Assembly: GCA_038093975.1 (NCBI GenBank)
Contig: JBBPTG010000059.1
Coordinates: 62,001 to 126,000 of the forward strand
Reading direction: 5' to 3'
Source of the DNA: Chalciporus piperatus
Lineage: Eukaryota; Basidiomycota; Agaricomycetes; Boletales; Boletaceae
DNA: 64,000 bases
Every line of letters starts with the position of its first letter. Within the stretch, counting starts at the first letter, position 1. The position numbers and the translations under genes were made by a program. Below the pieces are notes generated by a model that did no database searches, was not told the DNA's origin, and worked only from the letters and a program-made list of their open reading frames with translations. Positions 48,901-61,497 of the stretch are shown in pieces.

Positions 48901-49584
48901 GATCATTTCTCGACACATTGACGGGCTTTCGAAGACAATATTCAAGTTGTTGGGAATTTTGCAACAAGACTCAAAAACTATGCCAGTCAACGTTCTGGAA
49001 AGCGGTCATAGTATAGACCTCCACGCGAAGAACGCGAGGGCTCTATTAGACCACATGATCCTAAAAATAGCCATCCTAACTGAGTTAGATTCCTAATCCT
49101 ATGCACCCCGGGCATAATTCACTACTGATCTGTCTGATTGCCATGCGACCTGAGACTAACAGTTTCGGGAAGAACATTGCCCACAGTCGCCGGTATTGGA
49201 GTTTTAAATTGGCTGGAAACGATTCCGGTCCGTTTTCAGAAAATAATGTTACTGAATCAGTTCTTCACAAAGCTCTGGAATGGCCGAACTCACGGTTTGC
49301 TATGATACTTCCCGTTCGGCTAACTAGTTTTTGATGTGCGTATCCACAGACGTGATTGGTCTGACTTTCTTATCCTCGGCTCATTTCATGTTACCTCCGA
49401 AATCTGACCATGATTTTTTTTGCGGTATGTTTCTTCACGTGGTCGCTCAGCGCTCAGATCTCAGGCACTCGCATCTAACCACGCTGATACGCGTCCCAGA
49501 ATATATCACTGGACAACATACAGGGGGCTACAGGGGGTCGGAGCACATGCCATCTGTCTCTCCGGTCCATAGGATCTCGTGGAT
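45946..49584. other. 3.6-kb gene-poor stretch, possibly decayed genes
   Basis: No gene can be supported. A plus-strand frame at 46375-46611 begins with a good secretion signal (MPITTSFFIALAWVGLAAAA) but loses all recognisable similarity after about 25 residues. Minus-strand frames at 47540-47728 and 47073-47416 look partly coding, but frames break repeatedly. No transposase, repeat array or RNA gene was seen. Confidence 0.45.
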
Positions 49585-51819
49585 ATGCCGTCAGATGGTA
49601 AGCGTGCTCCTGATTTACCCCCGTATAAAGGCCGGCGAGGGTCTGCCTTATCGTCCTTCACAGCTCCTACGATGTCGGTCCCTCTTGCCGCCATTGAAGC
49701 CCATGACCCTCGAGTCCACATCACCGAGCACGATGATGTTCCCTCTCCCGAGAATTACGTCCTCGCCGACGGCCTGGCCCCAAACCTAGAGACATATATG
49801 CACTTTGCCCAGGAGCAGCGAGCCAAGGAGGCTGCTGAAGCACGGAAGTCGGGCCAACGCGCTCCTACTGGCTGGTTCAGCGAATTCTTTGGTCTGGACC
49901 GATACGAGAGCGACCAAGCTTCCGTTATCTCTGCCCCAACATCTGACGAGAAGAAGGAGGCTGACGAGGGTGTCCTCACAGTCTCCGCTGCTGAGTATCG
50001 TGCCGCATCTGCTTCTTTCAGAACGGCTTCGTGGGGTACAGTCTTCTACCTCATCACTGCTGGTGCGATATTCCAAGCGTCTAGTCTCTTTCTCAATTTG
50101 ACCGCTCTTCCCAGATATCCTCGGCCCGTACTCGGCTCCCTATGCATTCACCCAGGTCGGGTTTGGCCCGGGAGTCGCATGCTTCGTCGCCTTCGGTATT
50201 ATGGCAGCCTACAGCGGTCTCATACTCTGGCATCTGTTCCTAAAGCTGGATTCCGAACGATTCCCCTTGAGATCCTTCGGTGATCTCGGATATCGTATCT
50301 ATGGAAGCTGGTTCAGACACTGTGAGTGATATTTTATTCCTTCGAGAACCACAACACCAATGTTATTGCAGTGTGCAGTATACTTCAGAGTTTGCAGCTC
50401 ATATTCAATGTCGGTATCATTATTCTCGGTAACGGTCTGGGTCTTTCGCAAATGGCAAAATTCAGGGTATGTCTAGATGTAATGATCAAGCCCAAGGTTG
50501 ATACAATCCTACTTCTTTTAGCTTTGCTTCAGTGTTTGCAATATCGTCTGGACCTTGTCTGGTGGGTCACATTAGTTGACGCCTCAATGCCACACACTCA
50601 TCTTTCTGTTTAGGCATGATCATTGGTCAGATCAGAACGCTGCAGAAGTTCGGTCACGTTGCAAACTTCTCCATTTGGCTCAACATTGCCACCTTGGTTA
50701 TGACGATGGGCGCTGTCGCACACACGCCTCCTAACTATTTAGGATCTGGCCTCGACCCCGCGCCAGTGCAAACTATGGCAATTAACTTGCAGCCTTTCGA
50801 GCCCCAACTCAATGGCATCATGCAGATTGTCTTTTCCTATGGTGGCGCGTAAGTCTGCTCTCAGAATATCTAGAGTTTGCGGCTCACAACCTTTTTTTTT
50901 AGGATGATCTTCGTCGAATTCATGGCCGAGATGCGTCGACCAATGGATTTCTGGAAGGCCATGTCTTTTGCTCAAATTTTCATCTGCATTGTGTACATGT
51001 TCTTCGGTCTCTTTGTCTACGCTTACCAGGGGCAGTTCGTTCTCAACGTCAGTACATCGTCGGCCCATTCATTTGGACGTTTCTCAATTTGACATTTTCC
51101 ATCAGCCGGCCAACCAAGGCATCTCGCTTTACGGCCTGCAGACAGCGACCAATGCGATTTCTCTCACCGCAGGTCTCATTGCCGCTGCATTATACGGAAA
51201 CATCGGTGTCAAGGTCATCTACCAGAACGTAATGATTCCAATCTTCCGCGCACCTCAATTGAACGTCAAAGCCGGAAAGTACCTGTTTGCCGTATTGGTG
51301 GTCGTATACTGGGCTCTTGCTTTCATCATCGGCTCTGCTATTCCCCAGTTCAGCAACATCTCTGCGCTCGTTGCTGCCGTTTGCATCTTCCGTAAGATAC
51401 CTCTCTGGTGTCTGAACTTGGCTCATGATTCCCTTCGTAGAATTCACCTACACCTTCCCTCCTTTCATGATCTTGGGATATGTTATGCAGATTGATGCGA
51501 TGGACGCTGACCAGCCATTCGACGTCGGCAACCCACGTGCCGGCAGGATTGATTCCTGGGGAAGCTTTTCTCGATGGGTACGAGGCTGTATGTGTCACCA
51601 TCCCCCCACTTCCTCCTCCTCGCACTAATCACGCATATCGAATTCGCAGACAAGAAACGCTTCCTCTTCAACACCTGGAACCTCCTCGTCTCACTCGCCT
51701 GTTTGGCAACTGCCATTCTTGCGACCTACGCTTCCATCAAGTCTATCATCTTGGCTTTCAACGCCAGTGGCGCGGCCACGGCCTTTGGCTGTCGCTCCCC
51801 CCTCCAGGGAAGCGGTTGA
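49585..51819 (+). CDS. AAAP-family amino-acid transporter (Mtr/neutral amino-acid type)
   Basis: Start MPSDGKRAPDLPPYKG at 49585, stop at 51817-51819, about eight introns. A soluble N-terminus of roughly 150 residues precedes SFRTASWGTVFYLITADILGPYSAPYAFTQVGFGPG, the first membrane segments of the Aa_trans (AAAP) family. Further segments: GIMAAYSGLILWHLFLKL, LIFNVGIIILGNGLGLSQM, ATLVMTMGAVAH, IVFSYGGAMIFVEFMAEMRRP (a conserved AAAP signature), FICIVYMFFGLFVYAYQGQ, LTAGLIAAALYGNIGVKVIYQN, FAVLVVVYWALAFIIGSAIPQF and WNLLVSLACLATAILATYASI. The FGDLGYRIYGSW loop is also typical. It would move neutral amino acids, at the plasma or vacuolar membrane, driven by protons. It lies next to a quinone synthetase that uses aromatic-amino-acid derivatives; any link is speculative. 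Confidence 0.9.
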
Positions 51820-52726
51820 ATTCCTCAAAAATTCGCATGATTAGTACGTTTTTGAGACACCAATTTTTTTTACCGATAGTTGGATGTATGTCATGAGCAG
51901 TGAGTAATAGGATGAAAACTTGCAACCATATCCGTCACTTTTTGAAACATGCATCATTGTTGCACATGGGATCCTGGCAGGCTGACATGTTCCACATGTA
52001 CATAGGATACATACTTAGGTCCGTACCCCGCTGTCCGGCAGTATACATAACCCAGCTCGACACGTCCGTTCTTCAAGATCAGACCAATACCACACGCATG
52101 GCGCGATGATAAGGGATTATTCATCACCCGCGCAATAAAAAGGTCTCGCCAATGCTAGACAAAGCGGGAAAAAATGATGACCAGTGGCTGTCGTGGACGG
52201 CGCCGAAAAGAAACGCGACGTCGACGACCAGCGGATATAAATATCTGTGCTATACTGGGAGTGATGGAAACGATGCTCGCTTAAAACCGTGTCTTGACGT
52301 CTCTAACGCGTCTCAGGCTCCGCCTCGAGAACGCCAAGAATGCTTTCAGTGCCCAGGATCTACATCCAAGTCTTTGCCAAGTAGTTACTCTAACTGCGCA
52401 GCGGGGTCAGTACCCGATCGCTGCAGATCCAACTTGCCCGGGGCGCGCTTTACTAAAACGTATGTCAAGAAATCAGTCGTGTTATTTTTGCGTACATATA
52501 GAATGAGAGAAAAACACAGTACACTAGAGTACTATACTTGGTGTCTACAAACACAAAAGGGCATTTCTATTCGTTAATGTGCCCTTATGGCACGTTTACA
52601 TAGCAAAGAAAACTGGAGCAAGGAAGGTTGGGGCACTGGATCGCAAGATAGCTTTATATAGATAGGTTGTTCTTCGACGAAACCCATTCGCAAACTGGTC
52701 TACGAGGGACTCTAACGCGCTGGTGT
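51820..52726. other. Intergenic between transporter and quinone synthetase
   Basis: Convergent 3' ends of the two neighbouring genes. Short open frames at 52152-52577 show no domain. Confidence 0.5.
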
Positions 52727-55700
52727 TTAGAGACCACGAGCCTCGAGACGGCTGCGGAAGATCTTTTGGAAGCCGGGGACGTGGTCGAAATCCATGAGGG
52801 TGTAGTGCTGTCCGGGGACATCGATGTATGAGGGCTCGCCACGGCTGAAGCCTCCCCAAGGTTTGAGTTGGTTGTTCAACCAGTCCTCCTTGCTTCCGCG
52901 AAGAGGATTGGCGTAGAAGACATCAAGGGAGGCTAGATTTATGACATGTCAGAACTGGGAATGACTGGAGGAAAACAGGTAGTGTACTTACAGACTGAGT
53001 CACTTGGTTCGTATGTCTTGCCGCACTCGATGAGAGAGCCGGCAATGTCAACCCAGTGGTCGAGTCTCTCGGGCGTGAGCTGAAGCTCGATGAGACGCTC
53101 GGGAGGAGACAAACCCCAGACAACATCGAGCTGTTCCTTACGAGTGAGAGGCCTCAGCGAGGGAGCGAGATCGTTGGCAGCTTGCTTGGTGACGAGACCA
53201 AGGAAATATGACAGGTTGAGCATACCGCCCGTCCAGTCGATCTCGTGCATACGGTCGGCGATGTGGGGAGGAATGTTGATGAGACCGACAAACTTGACTT
53301 CATCACCCATAGCTTCGAGGCGCTTGGCAACTTCAAAAGCGACGACACCACCGTATGAGTAACCAGCGATGGCATAGGGACCGTGAGGCTGCGTCCGCTT
53401 GACAGCAGCTGCATAGGAAGAAACCATCTCATCCATGGAACCGAAGAAGGGGTGCCCAGGCTCGAAGCCACGGGCGCGGAATGCGTAGAAGGGACGCTCG
53501 TTTTGGAAGTATTTCGCCAAGTTGACGAAGATGAGGACTTCACCGACACCGGGGTGAACCATGAAGATGGGAGTCTTGTCACCGGTGAGTTGAAGAGGGA
53601 CGATAGGATCGTACTCCTCCTGGACGGAGTCCTTGGAAACCAAGGCGTCAATGTATTTCGCCAAGCTGGAGAGAACGGGGTGCTTGAGGATCTGTATAGT
53701 AGGGATCTCGGGCAAGTCGAAAGCAGACTCTCCGTCGCGCTTGAGCCTGATGACGTCGATGGAAGTACCTCCAAGCTCGAAGAAGTTGTCTCCGGCAGAC
53801 ATGTCACTCGAGTTGAGGTTGAAGATGTCAGCGTAGATGCGAGCCAAGGTCTTCTCGGTCTCGGTGGAAGGCGCGGTGAAGCTAGCACCGCGAGCGATGC
53901 TGAGCAACTCCTCTGCGCGTGCAATGTGCTTCGCGAGTCCGCCCTGCTTGAACGTGTTGACGAGACGAGCTCTTGAGAGCTTGCCGAGAGTAGTCTTCTC
54001 CATCTGCTCGGAAGGGATGGGGATGATGAGCTGGGGTGGGAGAGTGATCATCTTGACGGAGACGTCACGAAGGGTACGGTGGGTGGCAAAGAGCTTGGCG
54101 GGAGCATCCTCGTCGTTGAGGTTGAATGTAGGCGCGTAGAAGACAACGAAACCTTCAGTCTCCTGGCCAGGAGCGCGGTAGGGTGCGGCAGCGAGGAAAG
54201 AGTGAGTGACACCCTCGATGGTTTGGAGGTGGGTCTCGAGCTCAGGGATACCATATGAGACACCGTGGACGATGACTGTGTCCTTGATACGGCCGCTCAA
54301 TCTCATCTTCCCACCTTCGATGATGCCGACATCACCGGTGCGGTACCAGCCACCCTCGACGAAGCTGGAAGCGGTGGCTCCGGGGTTGTTGTAATACCGA
54401 ACGAAGATCATGGGACCGCGGACTTGGAGTTCACCGCTCTGGCCATCGGGACGAGGGGTGACTCCGTCTTCGGGGTTGACGATGCGCATCTCGCAACCAG
54501 TGATGGGCGTGCCGAGCTCCAAAAACTCGTGGGCAGGAGGTGTGGCCAAGACGTCAACGGGATCATAGATACATCCGGCACTGAAAGGACTTGGTTTAGC
54601 CAGCGAAACAAGGATTCAGTTGTGGGAAAACTCACCAAGTCTCAGTCATACCGAAACCGGCGGAGATTGCGAAGGAGGCATTGCCACCCTTCGCAAGGTT
54701 CTTCAGAGTTCTGGTGAATGCCTGGGCAGTTGTGCTGACAACTGCTTCACCACCGCTGTTGACACGCTTGAGAGAAGAGAGGTCAAATTTGCCGAAAAGG
54801 TCGGTGCGCCTCTCGAGGTCACGGGTGAGTTTTGCGAGCAAGAAGTTAGGAGCGAACGCGAGTTCGATGGACTGAATACAAGCGTGTCAGATTTGTACGC
54901 AGTCTGTCGAAGTATTACCCACGAACCTTCTCCTCGATCAAATGAAGGTAGCGGAGAGGATCAGAAAGGATAGCAGATGCATGGACGTGCAGCTGCGAGG
55001 CCCCATATAGAAGAGGTGCGATATGCATCTCCAGGGAACCGGCAACATGGTCGAACCCAACCCCTGTAGTTACGTCAGTGGAGTACTTTACAAGCGACTA
55101 GCGAACTCACAATTCATTATCTTGGATTGTGAGGTAAGACCGTAGTTTTGGCCCTTGGCATAGCAGGCAGCGATGATCGTGCGGTGTGTGTGGACGACGG
55201 CCTTAGAAAAACCCGTTGACCCTGAGGTCAAGAACAGGATAGCATCGTCGTCAGGCTTGGGTTGGTGGACAGGGAAGTCCGTGCCCAAGATATCAGCTGA
55301 AGCTTGAAGCTCGGAGAGCAAGCGAATGTCGAGACCGGATATGGACTGGATTTGCTCAGCACCACTCTCGTTGGTAAACCAAGTTGCCGAAGAGAAGAGA
55401 TTTTTGATGTGAGCGACGTGACCTTCCTTGTGGGCCTGTTGGGCGCTCAAGGCAGGTTGCAAGCAAGGGACGTAACCGGCCAACAGGCAAGCCCAGACGG
55501 CTGCCATGTTGTCCTCATGCTCGGTGAGGTATACAACAACGACGGAACCCTTCGGCTTGCCCCAGGTATGCATGGCCTTTGCCAGAGCGCGAACATATTG
55601 GTTGAACTCGCTGAACGTCTTGGTTTGAATGGAGGAATCGTGAGCCGAGGATGTGATGAAGCCGAGCTCGCGGGTAGGATATTGAGAGACGACTCTAGAG

Positions 55701-55813
55701 AGAACGTCGAGGAGGGTGTCGGAGGAAGTGGTTGCAACATTGCTCGCGACGGCGGCCTTCAAGTCATGAATGACGTTGACTTCAGTGGGAGACGAGACAG
55801 CGACAGGAGCCAT
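52727..55813 (-). CDS. atrA-like: A-T-TE quinone synthetase (atromentin/polyporic acid synthetase type)
   Basis: Start MAPVAVSSPTEVN at 55813, stop at 52727, about 930 aa from a handful of exons. Adenylation domain: FLTSGSTGFSKAVVHTH (A3), FGMTETCAG (A5), GWYRTGDVG (A7), GRIKDTVIVHG (A8), TLGKLSRARL (A10). Thiolation domain: DNFFELGGTSIDVIRL, with the phosphopantetheine Ser. Thioesterase domain: FMVHPGVGE, AIAGYSYGGVVAFEVAK (nucleophile Ser), a late conserved PGQHYTLMDFDHVPGF (catalytic His). This A-T-TE order without condensation domain defines the fungal synthetases that dimerise arylpyruvates. In Agaricomycetes the known products are atromentin (from 4-hydroxyphenylpyruvate) and polyporic acid (from phenylpyruvate). 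Which substrate is used cannot be decided by eye. The nearby MDR enzyme and exporter support a small biosynthetic locus. Confidence 0.92.
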
Positions 55814-58800
55814 TGGTAATGATAAAAGTATACAGAGGTTCGTGGGGGAGGACTGGTCGTTGATGTCTAGAGGGGAGTAGTGGGTTGGTATTACTCGGAT
55901 CCCTGGGACGTCCAACCTTTATACGTTGGGGGCGCATCGGGGTTCAGTGACGCGAACCACCCAGCGTGTGCGAATGGCTGTGTGAACGGTTAGATCTCAA
56001 GAATCCACCCAGCAAGGCAGTAAGGCGACCTGCAGGCGAGCAGATTGCGAGTTACGTTCAGGGTTGAAGTAAAGCTCCGTATCACATTCCGTTATTCGCG
56101 TGAGGCGCCGATCGTAGATTGAGTTTCATTGACAGCGATGCAAATTCAGAAAGCCACCGCGCGTAGTATGACCCCGATTGACTTGTTGACGAGAGCACTG
56201 CAGCTCGGAAAAGGGCATCGTTGTCCAGCGCGCCGCCTAAACCATATGCAGTTGGTCAACTTGAACATCGCATTAGTAGCCGGCAATGGCAGGTAACCGA
56301 GGCAAGGTGGAAAGTGGATCTCTAACCTTGTAGCTCTGATCCAACTTGAAGTGAACTGGTTGGCCCGAACCGGCTCAAGGCTCGGTAGCATTAATAAGAC
56401 ACGAAACGTTGTTGACCTTGTTCTTCTCGCTTCGGTCAGGACCTTTTTGAACGTCTTGTGCAGCCCGGTGTCATCGATCTGCTTCTGTTGGCGTACCGGG
56501 TCTGTCGGCGAAAAATATGCCTCAAGCAGCCATGGAGGTGATACAGAGCCGACCGGCTTGACTGATGGGCCCGCCGGTCACACTATCACCCTTTCCAGAG
56601 TTGATGCCTCCATTACCCGGCACTGTGTTTTCAAGTTGCAGGTGAACTTCCGCCGTCTGTGTAGAACACAATCAATTTGATGTTGTTGCAGGCTGGGGGA
56701 GTCAGCGTTCACCTTCATCTTCGTAAACATCAATGAGAATCTATACATCAATTTGCCCATCGTATGTTCAAAGAAGTCTAGGTAGATCACACCGCTGATC
56801 CGAGGGCGAACCAGAACATTTATAGAATACAGATCGTTGAAGAGGTTCCCAGTGGATATCCTTGTCGGTGTGATAAGTGTGTCGGTTGATGTTCAAATCG
56901 GCTCTTGATTCAGTTCCGAACAAATGCAACGATAGTGTTTGTGTAGAACAACTGTAGAACATGAACAAAACATGAGAGACATAAAACACGTGCCACGCTT
57001 GCAATGTTCGTTCAACACAAGCCTCCGCTGCGATAGTGCAAAGCTATTATCATTCTGCTTTGAGACATACCAACTCAACACCGCACCGTTGTAAGGTACA
57101 CCGCCAGCTGAACTAACACTTTTTCAAGGCAGGTTGGAAGATCATGACCGACTTCAATATCTCGCTGCTCCACACGGCAAATACACGGACCTGTGTTTTT
57201 TCCGACTCATCTTGCTGAGGTGCGACAGTACTGCCATAGACTGCCGAGCTCCCTGATCGTTGATACTCAGGCTCCTCGTTAGGCCCGCAGAACAAATACA
57301 ACGCCACATACTTGCTGCACCACCCACTGCCCATTGGCCGGAGGATGTGCTTTTCCGTTGAGCCAAGAGTTTTTGTGCATGCGATCCTGCGGCCATGCGG
57401 GGCTAGATCGTATCTATGGTCGCTGTCCTCCAGTTGAAAGCCTTTTGTGTATTAATTTGGGGCCATTAGTGAGCAGGTTTTGATGCGGTAACCTACTAAT
57501 GGGCGCTGACTCCCTCGCGATTCAAACATAGGAGACGATCTCGTGGATTTCCCCAGGCTGTGAGCGCCTCATGTGTTATTGTGTGGTTGCACCTCCAATG
57601 TTACCAGATATAACTAAAATCGTACTTCATAGGTTTGCAAACTCGTCATTCAACGCGCGGTCTATCCCCAAAATGCCGTCCGCATTTGGACCCCACCCCG
57701 CAAACTGGATTGTGATACTCGCCGTTGATCCGGAAAGGCCAAGGCGCAAACGCTTTCGTCTCGGGATCCTTATCCTCCCAAGGCTTTGGTATTGCAATAA
57801 TGAAGAAATGACACTAGCCTCCAAAGCCATTAGCTAGTCCGCTTTGTAAGTCTATCGTACACGAGCTTACTCAGTGTTAAGGCTGGCTTGGTCATCGATT
57901 GCGGCATTACCTTAACGCAGTTTCTGTTCTACTTATTTAGGGAGTTGCTGACGACACTCGAAGTGACTGATCTAAGACAGGTCCTCGTCGATGTGAGATA
58001 CTGTCACCTTCAATGACCGGCAACCACGCGATGCATCGTGTAATCTCTTCGTCGTCTCACTGAAAGAGTGCTTTCTCGGTTCCGTCGTGCTCCTCGCATC
58101 GGCATCAACCCGATCAAGGAAGAATCTTCGCTATACACCGCGACCTCAGGCTATCGATGTACAATGAAAGGTTGATCCTTTCAGCAGCGATAAATAACGT
58201 TGGTTTGTTGCTTGTCAAGTCACCGCAGAGTGACCGCTAGCGATTTCTGTGAGTGCCATGTAAACTCTGGACACGATTGACGAGTCTAACTGTCACATAA
58301 TCGTCAACTTCTTTCTAGCCTCCGTCAGAAGTATCCGTCGGAATACACTCGTTTTGAGCCAGGCCGGTTCAACATGCCGTGATGGTCCTCGTGGATCCTG
58401 TCACTTCATATTATCGAATCGAGCATAAATTCATTGATAGCCGTATGGCTGACGCGGCCATGCCTTGATCATGTAGGAGTCATGTAGGTCCTCTCGTTGA
58501 TGGTCTTGGCATTTCGACATCCGAGTCGACAAAGCCGGTGGTCTCTTAGGGTTTGACGCATTTCCGACGATCGGCTCAAACTATGCCTGAAAGGCGCCAC
58601 CTTACATTAAGGACTTCTACTTTGATTTGGGGTGAGGACTCTTCGCTGCCCCGAGATTCCTAGCTGAGCTGACGTGTATCCACGAATGGTACAAGATAAT
58701 GTGCTTCGCTCACCTCATCGTCCCACCCTTCGACTTTTACCGAGCTGTTCTGACAGGGATTATCAGAACTTTGGGGCGCATCAACATCAACACACGCATT

Positions 58801-59983
58801 CAAACTCGCATCGGGGTTTCGAGAGTATTCGGCTCCTCTCATGCCCCGTTCCGAGTATGATTCAATCTCATATGATTCTTCTGTCCAATATCGAGCAATA
58901 TGTGGAAGACCATCGATTCAACTTATCATAAACACGCGATCCATCGCTAACCGAGCAAAAACTCTTGGCGTTGAGCAACACGTACTATGTCAAGCTTGAA
59001 GCACTAGCTTGTAGCCCCGACTCGGAGGAGCCATCTACTATATGTCCTCCTAGCGTTTCCACTTGGGGCACGACGGCAAACTGATGCTGAAATTCCCGTT
59101 TAGCTCGGAGGTGTTTCAAGATAGGTGTAAACTTGAAGATGAGTTGGAACATGTACAGGTCCTGTCCCCGCCGGGTACTTCGACATCGGTTCTCGAAAGC
59201 GATGTTGGGCCACCAATATCGTTATAGACTACTAGTATCGTTAGACCACTGGCAGAGACCCTAAACTCGACAGCTGTCCTTTTGCACTCAGCTGCATTAA
59301 CTACGCGCAAGAACAGCCAATGACATATCAGATATGTACTAGCCTGTACTAGCGTACGAACATGCTAGCTAACTGAGCTGGTTCGATCGTTTCTTGTCTC
59401 ACGACCACCAGCCATCTATGAAATCTCGTCCAACTTGCTGTGTCCGCGGTGAATATGTGCATTTAGTGCCATCAGAAAAGCGAAATCGCTATGAATGGTA
59501 GCAAGTCCGACTCAAAACGAGGACGTATAGGTTTAGCCTCAAATTTCGATTCTCCCTCGAAGGAGAAACAGTAGGAGCGAGGAGTGTTCGTAGGGTACGT
59601 TCGATTGAAGAACCTACAATAGCCAAGGGAGTCTTCAAGCTTCTGTGCTACACGTGGAGCCACTTCAGAGTCAACACGCAGTGCGACTTGAACAACACCC
59701 GAACGGTAGGGCAAGGGTTTCCCGATTGACAAAGGCAGAAAGTGCGGACGAAAAAACCGGATGTTTCATCAAACCGTCCAACCCCGATATTTAGCTGCCT
59801 ATCGATTCGTCAGCTCTTCCAGATCGCTTCCCTCAGCGTGCGTTTTTGTCCACAAACCAGCTTTGTAAGTCTTGTACCCTTTCTTTCGTGTTCTTGTCTC
59901 CAGCGCGAAGGTCCTCGAGTTGACATTTATGCGGCGTATTTTGCAGTTATCATCACCGTCTGAGTCATCGCCGTTGTTTCACC
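55814..59983. other. 4.2-kb stretch without a recognised gene in the quinone locus
   Basis: The start of this stretch is the quinone synthetase promoter and the end is the MDR gene promoter. In between, short open frames (for example minus 57113-57396, plus/minus 57571-57837, plus 58674-58931) show no domain I can name. The PLP aminotransferase that usually accompanies atromentin synthetase genes is not visible here. Confidence 0.5.
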
Positions 59984-61245
59984 ATGCAGGCGCTTAGATT
60001 CGAGAAAACGGGCTCATTCGATAACCTCGTCCTGAGCGAGGTCGAGAAGCCGACGTTGGCTCCAGGCGAGGCCCTCGTTCGTGTGAAGGCCGCGGGGATC
60101 AATGGGGTGAGCCCTCTTATGCTCTGTCGTCTCTCGCCCTCCCCTGGCCCATCATCAAGAGTCTCAACCACTAACAACGTTTTATCTCTCCATCGCACGT
60201 CTCAAGTCCGATGCCGCGGCTGTTTTGGGTATTTTACCTTTCGTGACTTTGCCACGAACTTCGGGTCGGGATTTCTCAGGTGAAGTCGAAGAAGCATTGG
60301 ACGACTCGGGTGCTTCCGCGAGTTCTTGGATTGGTGCAGAAGTATGGGGCACCGGAAGTGAGAGAGGATTCACCTCTGACGGAACCTTTGCAGAGTGAGA
60401 AACCTGGTTTCTGCCGAGTCCTCAGGGGAAGACGTTGTGTACTGACAAGTGTCTGTTTGATGTGCCAGGTTCGTCAAACTCCCTGTGGCCGCTCTGAGTC
60501 GTAAGCCAAAGAAGTTGAATCATTCGGAGGCTGGGAGTATGACGCTTCCGTGGCTCTGTGCATGGATCAGCGTCGACACGCTCGCAAATGTGAAGCAGGG
60601 TGACAATGTGGTTATCATCGGTATGCCTTCCTCTTTTCCCTCAGTTCGAAGCCGTACCCATGAACTCGGTACTCTCCTGTAGGTGCTCGCGGTGGTATTG
60701 GCTCCGCCGCAGCTCAACTCTGCAAAGACCGAGGCGCTCGTATCTTTGGTACCTATACCTCCATCGCAAACGTGATCCCTCCATCATACATCACTCCCAT
60801 CGAGCTCACGTCCAACACGGCCATACGTGATGCCATAGCGAAAGAAGGACTTCAAAATAAGATCGATGTCCTTCTCGACTGCGCCGGTTATGAGCAGCCT
60901 TTCAATGACGCACTGTTTAGCATGACACCAAAAGGCACCGGGCGTGTGGTGGTCATGGCAGTCCATGCGAAGGACGGCATGTTCCCAATCAACATGCGTA
61001 TGTTCTACACCAAGGCTTTGACTCTCAAGGGGATGAAGTCTAGCATCCTCGACTCGGCCGAGATCAAGGAGTTCTTGGACATTCTCGCTGCGAAAATTGA
61101 TAGCGGAGCGTTCGAAGGGCCAAAGGCAGTCAACACCGTCAACTTGCGGGATATGGATGCGGTCAAGGGCGCGCTGAAAGAGATATTGACGCGGTCCTCG
61201 CACGTCCGCTCAGTTATTGTCCCCGATGTACTCGAACGAACATAA
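59984..61245 (+). CDS. MDR-family (quinone oxidoreductase-like) zinc-independent dehydrogenase
   Basis: Start MQALRFEKTGSFDNLVLSEV at 59984, stop at 61243-61245, three or four introns. The N-terminal GroES-like domain has LAPGEALVRVKAAGING and, after an intron, SDAAAVLGILPF, then PRTSGRDFSGEV. FVKLPVAALSRKPKKLNHSEAGSM follows. The Rossmann motif is VVIIGARGGIGSAAAQLCKDRGARIFGT. Then come KIDVLLDCAGYEQPFND, RVVVMAV and MRMFYTKALTLKG. The Cys/His zinc-binding set of true alcohol dehydrogenases is missing, so it belongs with NADPH:quinone or enoyl reductases. Oxidoreductases of this superfamily are often reported beside atromentin synthetases, so a role in reducing the quinone product is a reasonable inference. 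Confidence 0.87.
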
Positions 61246-61497
61246 TGGTCTGATATCCCATGTAATAATACAAGGTTGCTTGAATAGTATCAAATCACGG
61301 AGTGTTGCCAACATTACATTCGTGTGATTCCTGTGTCGTGCACTTTGGGCTGGGGTTGTTCTTCTCATTGCTGGCCTGCGAGTTTGTATCGCAAGGTTCA
61401 TCTTCGCGTGCGACTCCGCCAACATGTCTTAAATTGATGTTTCTGTCGAGTGCACGTGGGTGATCAGAGCACGCATTTCTATTGGCGCAAAAAAGTC

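Noticed and set aside
53154..53924. 256-codon minus-strand and 197-codon plus-strand frames inside the synthetase gene
   Set aside because: Shadow frames of the A-T-TE synthetase with Ser-rich nonsense translations.
57113..57396. Minus-strand frames that look partly coding (SKYVALYLFCGP)
   Set aside because: No family match and no supporting exons; left as unassigned.
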